DNA from: Acidobacteriota bacterium
Lineage (GTDB): Bacteria; Acidobacteriota; Terriglobia; Terriglobales; Acidobacteriaceae
DNA length: 7,131 bases
NCBI GenBank assembly: GCA_021801945.1
Contig: JAKABE010000169.1
Location: 1 to 7,131, forward strand
Direction: 5' to 3'
Of this stretch, positions 1-5,803 are shown one piece after another. Numbering within the stretch: position 1 is the first letter of the stretch; the number at the start of each line of letters is the position of its first letter. Made by a program: the position numbers and the translations under genes. Below the pieces are notes generated by a model. The model ran no database searches and was not told the origin of the DNA. It saw only the letters and a program-made list of their open reading frames with translations.

Positions 1-689
1 TCACCCTGCACGCGCCCATTCCACCGGAGAATCTTGTGCGCGCCCTCAATCGCATCCTGCCTCCAGCGATCCGCGTCCTAGATGCGCAGACTGTGCCCGC
101 TACTTTTCATGCGCGCCACTCCGCTCTGGCCAAAACGTATGAGTACCGCATTCTTCGCACCGATCACTGCCCGCCATTTCTGGCCCGCTACGTCTACACT
201 TGGCACTGGCCGCTCGATTTCGATGTCTTGAAGGCTGCGGCGCAGCTCTTTGTTGGCGAGCACGATTTTCAGAGCTTCGCCGCCCATGACCCCGACCTTG
301 CGCATCGGGGTTCCCAGCGACAGGCCTTCGTCGATGGGATAGAGAACCGGGATTTGGCAGCCGCACCAGACCTCATCCAAAGAGCCAAAGTCCCTACGGC
401 GCCGACCAGCGTACGCAGCATCTACTCCTCCTCCTGGGAACGCCGCCCGACCGAGGCTGGCGAGTTGTTCGTCTATCGCGTGCGCGGCAACGGCTTCCTC
501 CAGCATATGGTTCGCAATCTGGTGGGAACCATGCTCGACGCAGGCCGCGGCCATCTCCCTCTTGGGCAAATCCCCGCCATTCTCGCGGCGCGCTCACGTC
601 CTGCCGCCGGCCCCACCGCTCCAGCCCGCGGGCTCTTCCTCCACTCGGTCGAATATGCACCCGATGGGGACGCAACTGCGGACCGATGA
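1..689 (+). CDS. truA: tRNA pseudouridine(38-40) synthase TruA, 3' part (5' end outside window)
   Basis: TruA converts uridines 38-40 in the anticodon arm of many tRNAs to pseudouridine in the cytoplasm. The frame is already open at base 3 and reads TLHAPIPPENLVRALN before the first GTG at 36, so the gene is cut by the window edge and 36 is not a real start. Visible family motifs are the FHARHSALAKTYEYRI block, which follows the catalytic region in TruA, the FQSFAA segment, and the C-terminal VRGNGFLQHMVRNLVGTML block, which is highly diagnostic. The catalytic Asp (RTDAGVHA motif in the family) must lie upstream and cannot be checked. Between FQSFAA and the VRSIYSSSWE strand there are about 40 residues, longer than I expect for this loop. 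The gene ends with TGA. The next gene starts about 50 bases downstream on the same strand. The family call is firm. Confidence 0.93.
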   Translation, partial: TLHAPIPPENLVRALNRILPPAIRVLDAQTVPATFHARHSALAKTYEYRILRTDHCPPFLARYVYTWHWPLDFDVLKAAAQLFVGEHDFQSFAAHDPDLAHRGSQRQAFVDGIENRDLAAAPDLIQRAKVPTAPTSVRSIYSSSWERRPTEAGELFVYRVRGNGFLQHMVRNLVGTMLDAGRGHLPLGQIPAILAARSRPAAGPTAPARGLFLHSVEYAPDGDATADR

Positions 690-723
690 GTTGCTCTTGA
701 CGGGGCACTCATTTGCCGGCCCC

Positions 724-732
724 TGCTACCCT
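724..732 (+). promoter_or_regulatory. Putative extended -10 box (TGCTACCCT) of the M20 peptidase gene
   Basis: TGCTACCCT fits an extended -10 (TGn + TAnnnT) and ends 6 bases before the GTG at 739. Transcription would start at or very near that GTG, so the mRNA would be leaderless or nearly so. This would also explain the lack of a Shine-Dalgarno sequence there. A TTGACG at 697-702 is too far away (24-base spacer) for a standard -35. The same GCTAnnCT core occurs before the next two genes. This is inferred from the motif alone. Confidence 0.4.
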
Positions 733-738
733 GATTCC

Positions 739-2088
739 GTGCCGATTCCGCTTCTCTTTCGTAATTCGGCCTTCTCGCGCGTCACGGCGCTTGCCCGCCT
801 TCGTCCGGTCCATGCGGCCTTTGCCTGGCTGCATGGCAATCCCAAGACGATCATGGACTGGCAGATGGCGCTGGTGGCGATTCCCGCCCCACCCTATGGT
901 GAGCAGCCGCGTGCGGAGTGGCTCGCGGCGCGTTTTGCTGAAGCCGGCCTCAGCCAGGTGGAGATCGACGCCGCCGGCAACGTGTTGGCAACCCTGCCTG
1001 CAACGCATCTTCCGCCCGAGAGCACGGGGCCGGTAGTCGTGCTCTCCGCGCATCTCGACACGGTCTTTCCTGCCGGCACCCCGCTCCATCCCGTCCTCGA
1101 CGGCGACCGCCTCGCGGCTCCAGGAGCCTGTGATAATGCCGCTGGAGTGGCGGGGATGTTGGCCATCGCGCACGCGCTAATCGCGTCCGGAGTCGAGCTG
1201 CCCGCTCCGCTGGTCTTACTGGGCAACGTAGGCGAGGAAGGCGAAGGCAATCTGCGCGGTGTCCGCCACATCTACAGTCAGAGCGTGTCCACTGGGATCC
1301 CCATCGACGAAGCGTCGCCGCCGGGGCCAATCGCCGCACCTTCCGCGCACGACACTTCTCCCATGGCATCGCTTGCCGGCCGCATCGCTGCCCATATCGT
1401 GCTGGACGGCGCGGGCGCCGACGCTGCTGTGACTCAGGCCCTAGGCAGCAGCCGCCACCTCATCACTATCACCGGCCCCGGTGGCCACAGCTTCACAGAT
1501 GCCGGTACACCTAATCCGATCGTAGCCCTCGCCCAGGCGATGGCCGCGTTGGCGGAAACGCCATTGCCGGCTGAGCCTCGCACCACGCTCAATGTCGGGA
1601 CCATCCGCGGCGGCACCAGCGTGAATTCCATCCCTGAGAGCGCCCAGGCCGCTATCGATTTCCGCTCCACCGATCCCGCGCAGCTCCAGCGTCTTGAGGC
1701 GGCGCTCTACCGTACCATCGAAGATGCTGTCGATCGCTGCAATGTCAAGGCGCAAGCTGGCACCCCGGCCTCTTTTGGACCGCTTTCCTTTTCTGTGACC
1801 AGGATCGGCGAGCGTCCGGCCGCGCACTTACCGGATGATTCGCCTCTGCTCGAGGCGTTGCGTGCCGTTGACCGCCATCTGAGCCTGCGCACTGATCTGC
1901 GCCTGGGCTCGACCGACGCCAATATTCCCCTCTCGCTGGGCATTCCAGCCTTGTCCATGGGTGCGGGCGGTGCAGGGGGTGCGGCGCACACACTGGCCGA
2001 GTGGTATTCCGCCAAGGACCGCGAGACCGGCCTCAGGCGCGTGTTGTTGCTCATTCTGGCTATGCTTGCATGGGCCGCGGAACAGTAG
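739..2088 (+). CDS. M20-family zinc metallopeptidase (dipeptidase/aminoacylase-like)
   Basis: This is a probable two-zinc M20 hydrolase that cleaves small peptides or N-acyl amino acids; the substrate cannot be read from sequence. Numbered from GTG 739 (449 residues), the metal-site motifs are in order: SAHLDTVFP (His105, Asp107), GACDNAAG (Asp132), GEEGEGN (Glu166 catalytic base, Glu167 metal ligand), and a late GAAHTLAEW His417. A GGHS motif with His250 falls in the inserted dimerisation domain. The bridging-Asp motif reads CDN instead of the common DD, which occurs in some M20 members. The open frame runs up to an ATG at 562 inside truA, but that extension has no family-like sequence. The similarity begins around HAAFAWL, so GTG 739 is preferred; ATG 853 would remove the N-terminal helix. 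No signal peptide is apparent, so it is likely cytoplasmic. It lies 49 bases after truA. Confidence 0.85.
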   Translation: MPIPLLFRNSAFSRVTALARLRPVHAAFAWLHGNPKTIMDWQMALVAIPAPPYGEQPRAEWLAARFAEAGLSQVEIDAAGNVLATLPATHLPPESTGPVVVLSAHLDTVFPAGTPLHPVLDGDRLAAPGACDNAAGVAGMLAIAHALIASGVELPAPLVLLGNVGEEGEGNLRGVRHIYSQSVSTGIPIDEASPPGPIAAPSAHDTSPMASLAGRIAAHIVLDGAGADAAVTQALGSSRHLITITGPGGHSFTDAGTPNPIVALAQAMAALAETPLPAEPRTTLNVGTIRGGTSVNSIPESAQAAIDFRSTDPAQLQRLEAALYRTIEDAVDRCNVKAQAGTPASFGPLSFSVTRIGERPAAHLPDDSPLLEALRAVDRHLSLRTDLRLGSTDANIPLSLGIPALSMGAGGAGGAAHTLAEWYSAKDRETGLRRVLLLILAMLAWAAEQ

Positions 2089-2178
2089 ATTACCGGATGC
2101 GCCAACGATTCCCTCGATGCCGCCCAACGCTGGCCACGAAGTAACTCTGGCGCCAAAGCGGGTTTGCCTTTTACAGGC

Positions 2179-2184
2179 TATACT
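2179..2184 (+). promoter_or_regulatory. Putative -10 box (TATACT) of the HtrA gene
   Basis: TATACT, preceded by GGC, is one mismatch from TATAAT and lies in a locally AT-rich patch of the 156-base gap between the peptidase stop and the protease ATG. No good -35 is found at 15-18 bases; a TTGCCT at 2164-2169 is too close. I also saw no clear sigma-E-type pair, although DegP genes are often envelope-stress controlled in other bacteria. The leader to ATG 2245 would be about 50 bases. Confidence 0.45.
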
Positions 2185-2244
2185 CGTAATTAACGCAATC
2201 TATCCCCAGCCGCAAGGTTGGTCACAGGCGAGGTTATCCGTACC

Positions 2245-3879
2245 ATGAAACCGCTTATCGAACGGCTGCGGTCGCGCCGTCTTGTCTCGGCATTTGTCCT
2301 GCTTGCCGTGTTGTCGGCCGTCATTGTGACCGGTTCCTTTGTGGCGAACGGAGTGCACGGACAGCAGGAAGCGCAGGACTCAAGCGCCAGCGCCACTCCG
2401 CTCAAGATTGTAAACTCCCCCATTGCGCCCAATGCGTTCGTGAAGATTGCCCGGATGGTAGGGCCTGCGGTGGTGAATATTAATACCGAGACCTTGCCGA
2501 AGCAATCCAGTAATCAGGCCCCGCACAACTTTCATGGCGGCGTGGTTCCATTCATGCCGAATCCCGGTGGTGACGGCAATCAGCAGCCGGGCCAGGGCGA
2601 TAATGGTCTCCAGGACTTCTTCAACCGCTTCTTCGGCGGCCAGATTCCCTTTCCCGACCAGGGCGGCGGCGGCGTGCAGGAATCGCTTGGGTCGGGTTTC
2701 ATTGTCGATTCCAAGGGCTACATCATCACCAACTATCACGTCATCAACGGGGCCGACAAGATTTACGTCAAGCTCTCCACCGATCCGGACACCACCGATC
2801 CTGGCCGTCCGGCCCGTGTCATCGGCTTCGATAAGGCCACCGATCTGGCGGTCATCAAGATCGAGACCGACAAACCCTTGCCAACCGTCAAGCTGGGTAA
2901 TTCCGACCATGTGCAAGTGGGGGATTGGGTGGAGGCCATCGGCAGTCCCTTCGCGCTCGCGCAGACGGTTACCGCCGGCATTATCTCCGCGAAGAATCGC
3001 ACCATCGAGCCGGGCGCTCGAGGCCAGTTCCAGCACTATCTCCAAACCGATGCCGCCATTAATCCCGGCAACTCCGGCGGGCCGCTGCTGGACATGAACG
3101 GGAACGTCATTGGCGTCAATACCGCTATCTATACCCAGTCGGGCGCCTATCAAGGCGTTGGCTTCGCCCTCCCGTCGAATCTCGTGGTTTCGGTCTACAA
3201 CGACCTCATCAGCCCCAGCCACAAAGTGACGCGCGGGTCCATCGGCATTCAGTTCCGCGAGGGACTTTCGGATGCTGTCAACAAAATCTATGGCTTCAAG
3301 TACGGCGTGCTCGTGAATGCCGTTCAACCGGGCGGGCCGGCGGATAAGGCGGGCATCAAACCCGGCGACGTCATCAACTCCGTCAATGGCCATACCGTGA
3401 AGAATGGCAACGACCTCGTCAATGAGATCGCTGCTCTCCGCCCCGGAGCCACCGCCACGCTCGGTTATCTCCGGAACGGCCAGCAAAGCCAGACCACGGT
3501 CACCATCGAGGATCGCGACAAGATCTTTGCCGAGTTGAACAATCCCCAACCACCGACCACGCCGCCCAGCGCCTCGAAGGTCGGTCCCGGTGAAACCAAA
3601 CTCGGCGTGGTCGTCCAGGCAGAGCCCCCGTCCATCGCCGCCAAGCTTCACAGACAGGGGGTTGTGGTTGAGTATGTGCGCCCAGGCTCCTTCGCCGATC
3701 TTCAGGGCCTCGAGCCAGGCCTCGTCATCACTCGTCTCAACCGGCAGACGACTGCCAATCGCGATGAGTTTAACGCTATTGCCGGCAAGCTCAAGAGCGG
3801 CGACCCTGTGGTTTTCGAAGTTATGGATCCAAACCATCCTGAAAACGGCATCAATTACGTGGGCGGTACCTTGCAGTAG
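2245..3879 (+). CDS. degP: HtrA/DegP-type periplasmic serine protease (Do family) with two PDZ domains
   Basis: This is an envelope protease and chaperone of family S1C that degrades misfolded exported proteins. From ATG 2245 it has 544 residues. Residues about 14-34 form a hydrophobic signal or anchor segment after a basic start (KPLIERLRSRR), placing the protein in the periplasm. The trypsin-like triad is complete: His165 in TNYHVI, Asp200 in ATDLAVIKI, Ser277 in NPGNSGGPLL. PDZ1 covers about 332-425 (VQPGGPADKAGIKPGDVI) and PDZ2 about 451-544 (VRPGSFADLQGLEPGLVI). A Gly/Pro/Gln/Asn-rich loop with an LQDFFNRFFGG segment precedes the protease core, corresponding to the regulatory LA loop region. 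The frame also opens at TTG 2218, but ATG 2245 has a GAGG at 2230-2233 and gives a normal signal region. It appears monocistronic, with its own -10 box upstream and a hairpin 20 bases after the stop. Confidence 0.93.
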   Translation: MKPLIERLRSRRLVSAFVLLAVLSAVIVTGSFVANGVHGQQEAQDSSASATPLKIVNSPIAPNAFVKIARMVGPAVVNINTETLPKQSSNQAPHNFHGGVVPFMPNPGGDGNQQPGQGDNGLQDFFNRFFGGQIPFPDQGGGGVQESLGSGFIVDSKGYIITNYHVINGADKIYVKLSTDPDTTDPGRPARVIGFDKATDLAVIKIETDKPLPTVKLGNSDHVQVGDWVEAIGSPFALAQTVTAGIISAKNRTIEPGARGQFQHYLQTDAAINPGNSGGPLLDMNGNVIGVNTAIYTQSGAYQGVGFALPSNLVVSVYNDLISPSHKVTRGSIGIQFREGLSDAVNKIYGFKYGVLVNAVQPGGPADKAGIKPGDVINSVNGHTVKNGNDLVNEIAALRPGATATLGYLRNGQQSQTTVTIEDRDKIFAELNNPQPPTTPPSASKVGPGETKLGVVVQAEPPSIAAKLHRQGVVVEYVRPGSFADLQGLEPGLVITRLNRQTTANRDEFNAIAGKLKSGDPVVFEVMDPNHPENGINYVGGTLQ

Positions 3880-3899
3880 CGCGGCGATAGTACGGTTGT

Positions 3900-3927
3900 G
3901 AAGGCCGCGGGTTTTCCCGCGGCCTTC
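3900..3927 (+). terminator. Strong hairpin after the HtrA gene, probable terminator
   Basis: There is a perfect 12-bp stem (GAAGGCCGCGGG with CCCGCGGCCTTC) around a TTTT loop, starting 21 bases after the protease stop. No T-run follows the stem, so it is not a classical intrinsic terminator; it could end transcription in a GC-rich genome or protect the mRNA 3' end. Confidence 0.65.
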
Positions 3928-4004
3928 GCTGTTCCAGAGCTGGGGCCGTACCTCGATGTCGGGGAACTATGTGTCTATCCCACAGGAGAAAGCTACCATC
4001 TCTG

Positions 4005-4076
4005 AAGCCGAATGAGGCTGCGCCGGGTGGGAAACCGCGCTGATGCGGGTCCCTTTGCGGGTCCGGTCCCCACGGC
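4005..4076. other. Foldable non-coding region between the HtrA gene and the PG-binding gene
   Basis: The gap 3880-4166 holds no convincing gene. Within it, AGCC 4006-4009 pairs with GGCT 4016-4019 (6-base loop). GCC 4022-4024 plus GTGGG 4027-4031 pair with CCCAC 4069-4073 plus GGC 4074-4076, enclosing a small CCGC/GCGG hairpin (4035-4038 with 4045-4048). GCGGGTCC is repeated directly at 4045-4052 and 4057-4064. It lies upstream of the promoter at 4093-4121, so it is not in that gene's leader. I do not recognise it as a known riboswitch. Chance folding of GC-rich DNA is possible. Confidence 0.3.
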
Positions 4077-4092
4077 TCTCTATGATTTTCTC

Positions 4093-4121
4093 TTGCGCTG
4101 TCCGTAACCATTCGCTACACT
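4093..4121 (+). promoter_or_regulatory. Probable sigma-70-type promoter of the PG-binding protein gene
   Basis: TTGCGC (4093-4098) and TACACT (4116-4121) are separated by an ideal 17 bases. The expected start of transcription is near 4128, giving a leader of about 40 bases to the GTG at 4167. This is the best-formed promoter in the window. Confidence 0.6.
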
Positions 4122-4166
4122 GCACAGGAACGAACTAAATACTCACCTTCATCGAGGTGTTAGGGC

Positions 4167-4703
4167 GTGTCTCTCCTCCGCGCAACCGTATTATTTCTTT
4201 TTTCACTCTTGTTGTCTGCGGCACTGCTCGGAGCCCCTGCGTTTGCGTCTGGCGTGCACAAACCGGCCGCACACCGCCGATCCACTACGGTCCACGCCCG
4301 CCATGTTCGCCGCGTGGCTCATAGAAGATACATTCGGCATGTGAGGTACAGACGACGCCGGTACTACTGGAGGCGACGGTCGCGCGGCCAGCAAGCCATC
4401 CTGCCTCAGCGCGTTGCGCAGATTCAGGAGGCGCTTATCCGCGAGCATTACCTCGCGGGGCCGGCGAACGGAAAGTGGGATGTCGCCACCGTGAATGCCA
4501 TGCAGAAATATCAAGCTGATCACGGTTGGCAAACCAAAATTACGCCGGATGCGCGCGCCCTCGAAAAGCTTGGCTTGGGTCCGGACTACTCCGATGCCAT
4601 CAACGCTGAAGATGCCAGCAGCTTCGATACTCCCGTTCCAGGTCCTGCCATTCCTTCCGCAGAGGCTGCTGGATTTGCCGCGGCTTCGGGGATTGCGCAG
4701 TAA
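4167..4703 (+). CDS. Exported Arg/His-rich protein with a PG_binding_1 domain
   Basis: This is a small protein of 178 residues, probably secreted and bound to the cell wall. GTG 4167 is chosen because GAGGTG at 4154-4159 sits 7 bases upstream and a signal peptide follows at once: a hydrophobic core at residues 6-23 with likely cleavage after AFA (residue 27). Residues 31-73 are extremely basic: about 17 Arg, 6 His and 1 Lys of 43, with several Tyr (for example RYRRRRYYWRRR). Residues about 80-138 resemble the PG_binding_1 fold (QRVAQIQEALIREHYL, then NGKWDVATVNAMQKYQADHG). The C-terminal tail is rich in Ala, Pro and Ser. No catalytic domain is visible, so it may be an adaptor or structural wall protein, with the basic tract contacting acidic polymers, lipids or nucleic acid. 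It has its own promoter and no operon partner; a minus-strand gene converges from the right. Confidence 0.8.
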   Translation: MSLLRATVLFLFSLLLSAALLGAPAFASGVHKPAAHRRSTTVHARHVRRVAHRRYIRHVRYRRRRYYWRRRSRGQQAILPQRVAQIQEALIREHYLAGPANGKWDVATVNAMQKYQADHGWQTKITPDARALEKLGLGPDYSDAINAEDASSFDTPVPGPAIPSAEAAGFAAASGIAQ

Positions 4704-4781
4704 GCTCTGGGCTGCATTTCCGAATCTTCCGTAGTGGGAGATCGTTATCTCAATTGCGGCAGCAGGTTGGGAACGGCTCTA

Positions 4782-4811
4782 AAGCATTTTCGATTTAAGT
4801 GCTTACATATC
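4782..4811. repeat. Left terminal inverted repeat of the IS630 element
   Basis: It begins AAGCATTTTC and ends CTTACATATC. It matches the reverse complement of the right end at 24 of 30 positions. The transposase stop codon (TAA on the minus strand, 4795-4797) lies inside this repeat. It is flanked outside by TA 4780-4781. Confidence 0.88.
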
Positions 4812-5361
4812 CGCAAGCCGTGAAGTAGTTCATGCATTCCTGTGCGGAGACGGACTGGATCAAGTGGGCGATTTCGTCCCAGAGGGTGTCGGTGGATCGG
4901 GTAGCGGCCTTGCGCAGCAGGGCCTTGAGCTTGGCGAAGAGATTTTCGATGGGATTCAGGTCAGGAGAGTAGGGTGGCAGAAAGAGGAGACTGGCACCGG
5001 CGCCGAGGATGGCCTCTTCTACCTCGGCAGTCTTGTGGCTTCCCAGGTTGTCGAGGATGACGATTTCTCCGGGCAACAGCGTGGGCACCAGCACCTGTTC
5101 GACGTAGGCGAGGAAGATGTCGCCGTCCATCGGCTCGTCAATCACCATCGAGGCGAAGAGCCCGCCGCGGCGCAGCGCGCCGACGAAGGTGGTTATCTGC
5201 CAGTGGCTGTAGGGTGCCGAACCCAGGCAACGCCGCCCTCGGGAAACACGGCCGTAACGCCGTGTCATGTTGGTCGAGGTCCAGGTTTCATCAATGAATA
5301 CGAGCTTTTCTGCTTCCATCGTGGGCAGAGCTTCGACCCATGCCCGACGCGCCCTGACCAC
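4795..5361 (-). CDS. IS630-family transposase, second frame (OrfB, DDE catalytic part)
   Basis: This is the catalytic domain, which cuts and rejoins the element ends at TA targets. The triad is complete in numbering from GTG 5361: Asp24 (VFIDETWTS), Asp104 ([10 protein letters not shown]) and Glu139 ([19 protein letters not shown]), with 34 residues between the last two, the DD34E pattern of IS630. The 5361 GTG is only a nominal start. The same frame reads family-like sequence upstream ([15 protein letters not shown]) back to the A-run at 5401-5394 and is closed by a TGA at 5409-5407 just before it. No separate ribosome-binding site is evident. This frame is therefore most likely expressed only as a fusion with OrfA. 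It ends with TAA inside the left inverted repeat. Confidence 0.9.
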   Translation of the reverse strand: MVRARRAWVEALPTMEAEKLVFIDETWTSTNMTRRYGRVSRGRRCLGSAPYSHWQITTFVGALRRGGLFASMVIDEPMDGDIFLAYVEQVLVPTLLPGEIVILDNLGSHKTAEVEEAILGAGASLLFLPPYSPDLNPIENLFAKLKALLRKAATRSTDTLWDEIAHLIQSVSAQECMNYFTACGYVST

Positions 5362-5734
5362 GTCCTCTCGTTCTTGCTCGCTGGCGTGCAGGATTTTTTT
5401 TGAAAGTCAGATTCCATTTGTTCAGCTGATGCCATAGCGCCCCGGACTTGATGGCCACGCCCTCCTTCGTCAGCCGGTCGCAAATCTGATTCAACGCCAG
5501 GTCCGGTTCGGCTTCAATCCAGGCGCGCAATTCCGGCTCCATGTCGGCGATCCGGGAACGGCGATGCCCCCCGATGGCAAAGCTGGTCTTCTGCCCCGTC
5601 TTCTTTTTCCGCGCCCCTACCTGATACACCCACACCCGGCTTACTTCCAGCCGCCGCGCAATCGCCGAAGGCCTCTCTCCTCGCTCCAATGCCCACAGCA
5701 CCCGATCCCGCAAGTCTTGTGAATAGGCATGCAT
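5291..5734 (-). CDS. IS630-family transposase, first frame (OrfA, DNA-binding part)
   Basis: This is the N-terminal part of the transposase, which binds the element ends. It starts at ATG 5734 with GAGGAG 9 bases upstream. Residues 1-50 form a helix-turn-helix of the IS630 type ([20 protein letters not shown], then [13 protein letters not shown]), followed by a second winged-helix-like segment ([21 protein letters not shown]). The family-like sequence stops at WNLTFKKN, where eight A residues occur on this strand. Beyond that this frame reads a low-complexity Arg/Gly tail to TGA 5293-5291 that resembles nothing in the family. The natural product of this frame alone is 147 residues; a one-base shift at the A-run gives a full transposase of about 312 residues with the second frame. 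Confidence 0.88.
   Translation of the reverse strand: MHAYSQDLRDRVLWALERGERPSAIARRLEVSRVWVYQVGARKKKTGQKTSFAIGGHRRSRIADMEPELRAWIEAEPDLALNQICDRLTKEGVAIKSGALWHQLNKWNLTFKKNPARQRARTRGRGQGASGMGRSSAHDGSRKARIH
5394..5401 (-). other. A8 slippery run joining the two transposase frames
   Basis: On the minus strand the run TTC-AAAAAAAA-TCC reads AAA AAA AAT in OrfA, while OrfB continues from the eighth A as ATC CTG CAC. The change is +1 (equivalently -2). Transcripts lacking one A would join the frames directly. The OrfB frame has a stop 5 bases before the run, so the join must occur here. A recent one-base insertion or a sequencing error at the homopolymer would look the same. Confidence 0.7.
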
Positions 5735-5735
5735 C

Positions 5736-5759
5736 CCGGCCGGCTCCTCAACCGGCTGG
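5736..5759 (-). promoter_or_regulatory. Transposase ribosome-binding site in a hairpin loop
   Basis: On the minus strand a GAGGAG Shine-Dalgarno (5749-5744) lies 9 bases before the ATG at 5734. It is entirely within the 8-base loop of a GC-rich hairpin with stem GCCGG/CCGGC, extended by CC/GG beyond one A-C mismatch. The fold could limit or tune translation of the transposase. The pairing is visible; the effect is inferred. Confidence 0.45.
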
Positions 5760-5763
5760 ATAC

Positions 5764-5772
5764 ATTATCACA
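5764..5772 (-). promoter_or_regulatory. Putative extended -10 of the transposase gene
   Basis: Read on the minus strand this is TGTGATAAT, an extended -10 just inside the right inverted repeat. A weak -35 (TTTAAG) falls in the repeat itself, 16 bases upstream. The position, at the end of the element and 30 bases before the transposase ATG, suits an IS promoter. Confidence 0.4.
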
Positions 5773-5773
5773 C

Positions 5774-5803
5774 GATATGTAAATACTTAAATTAGAAATG
5801 CTC
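5774..5803. repeat. Right terminal inverted repeat of the IS630 element
   Basis: Read on the minus strand it begins GAGCATTTCT and ends TTTACATATC, with six mismatches to the left repeat. It is flanked outside by TA 5804-5805. Its outermost base supplies the G of the neighbouring dehydrogenase TAG stop codon. Confidence 0.88.

Larger units (their letters stand above)
4782..5803 (-). mobile_element. Complete IS630-family insertion sequence
   Basis: The 1022-bp element is bounded by imperfect 30-bp terminal inverted repeats and flanked on both sides by TA (4780-4781 and 5804-5805), the target duplication typical of IS630/Tc1/mariner. It carries one transposase in two overlapping minus-strand frames. 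All parts look intact: both ends, HTH domain, DD34E triad, and an A8 frameshift run. It sits between two convergent host genes, and removing it with one TA leaves a short, plausible intergenic junction. Confidence 0.92.

Noticed and set aside
562..738. N-terminal extension of the M20 peptidase up to ATG 562
   Set aside because: It overlaps truA by 128 bases, carries no family-like sequence, and has a low-complexity composition; GTG 739 fits better.
2218..2244. TTG 2218 as start of the protease
   Set aside because: It adds nine residues before the basic start of the signal region; ATG 2245 with GAGG upstream is more plausible.
2380..3837. A 485-residue open frame antisense to the protease gene
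   Set aside because: It mirrors the codon structure of a clear HtrA gene in GC-rich DNA, has no recognisable domain, and shows no start signal of its own.
3851..4111. An 86-residue minus-strand frame in the gap after the protease gene
   Set aside because: It covers the end of the HtrA gene and the hairpin, has no recognisable motif and no ribosome-binding site; a chance frame.
4738..4751. Small hairpin GAGAT-CGTT-ATCTC after the PG-binding gene as a terminator
   Set aside because: The stem is only 5 bp and AT-containing, with no T-run; too weak to call.
4864..5403. A 179-residue plus-strand open frame across the transposase
   Set aside because: It is the reverse of the conserved DDE domain, so it is a shadow.
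4704..5803. Search for cargo or passenger genes in the IS
   Set aside because: The two transposase frames fill the element almost completely; no room or sign of cargo.
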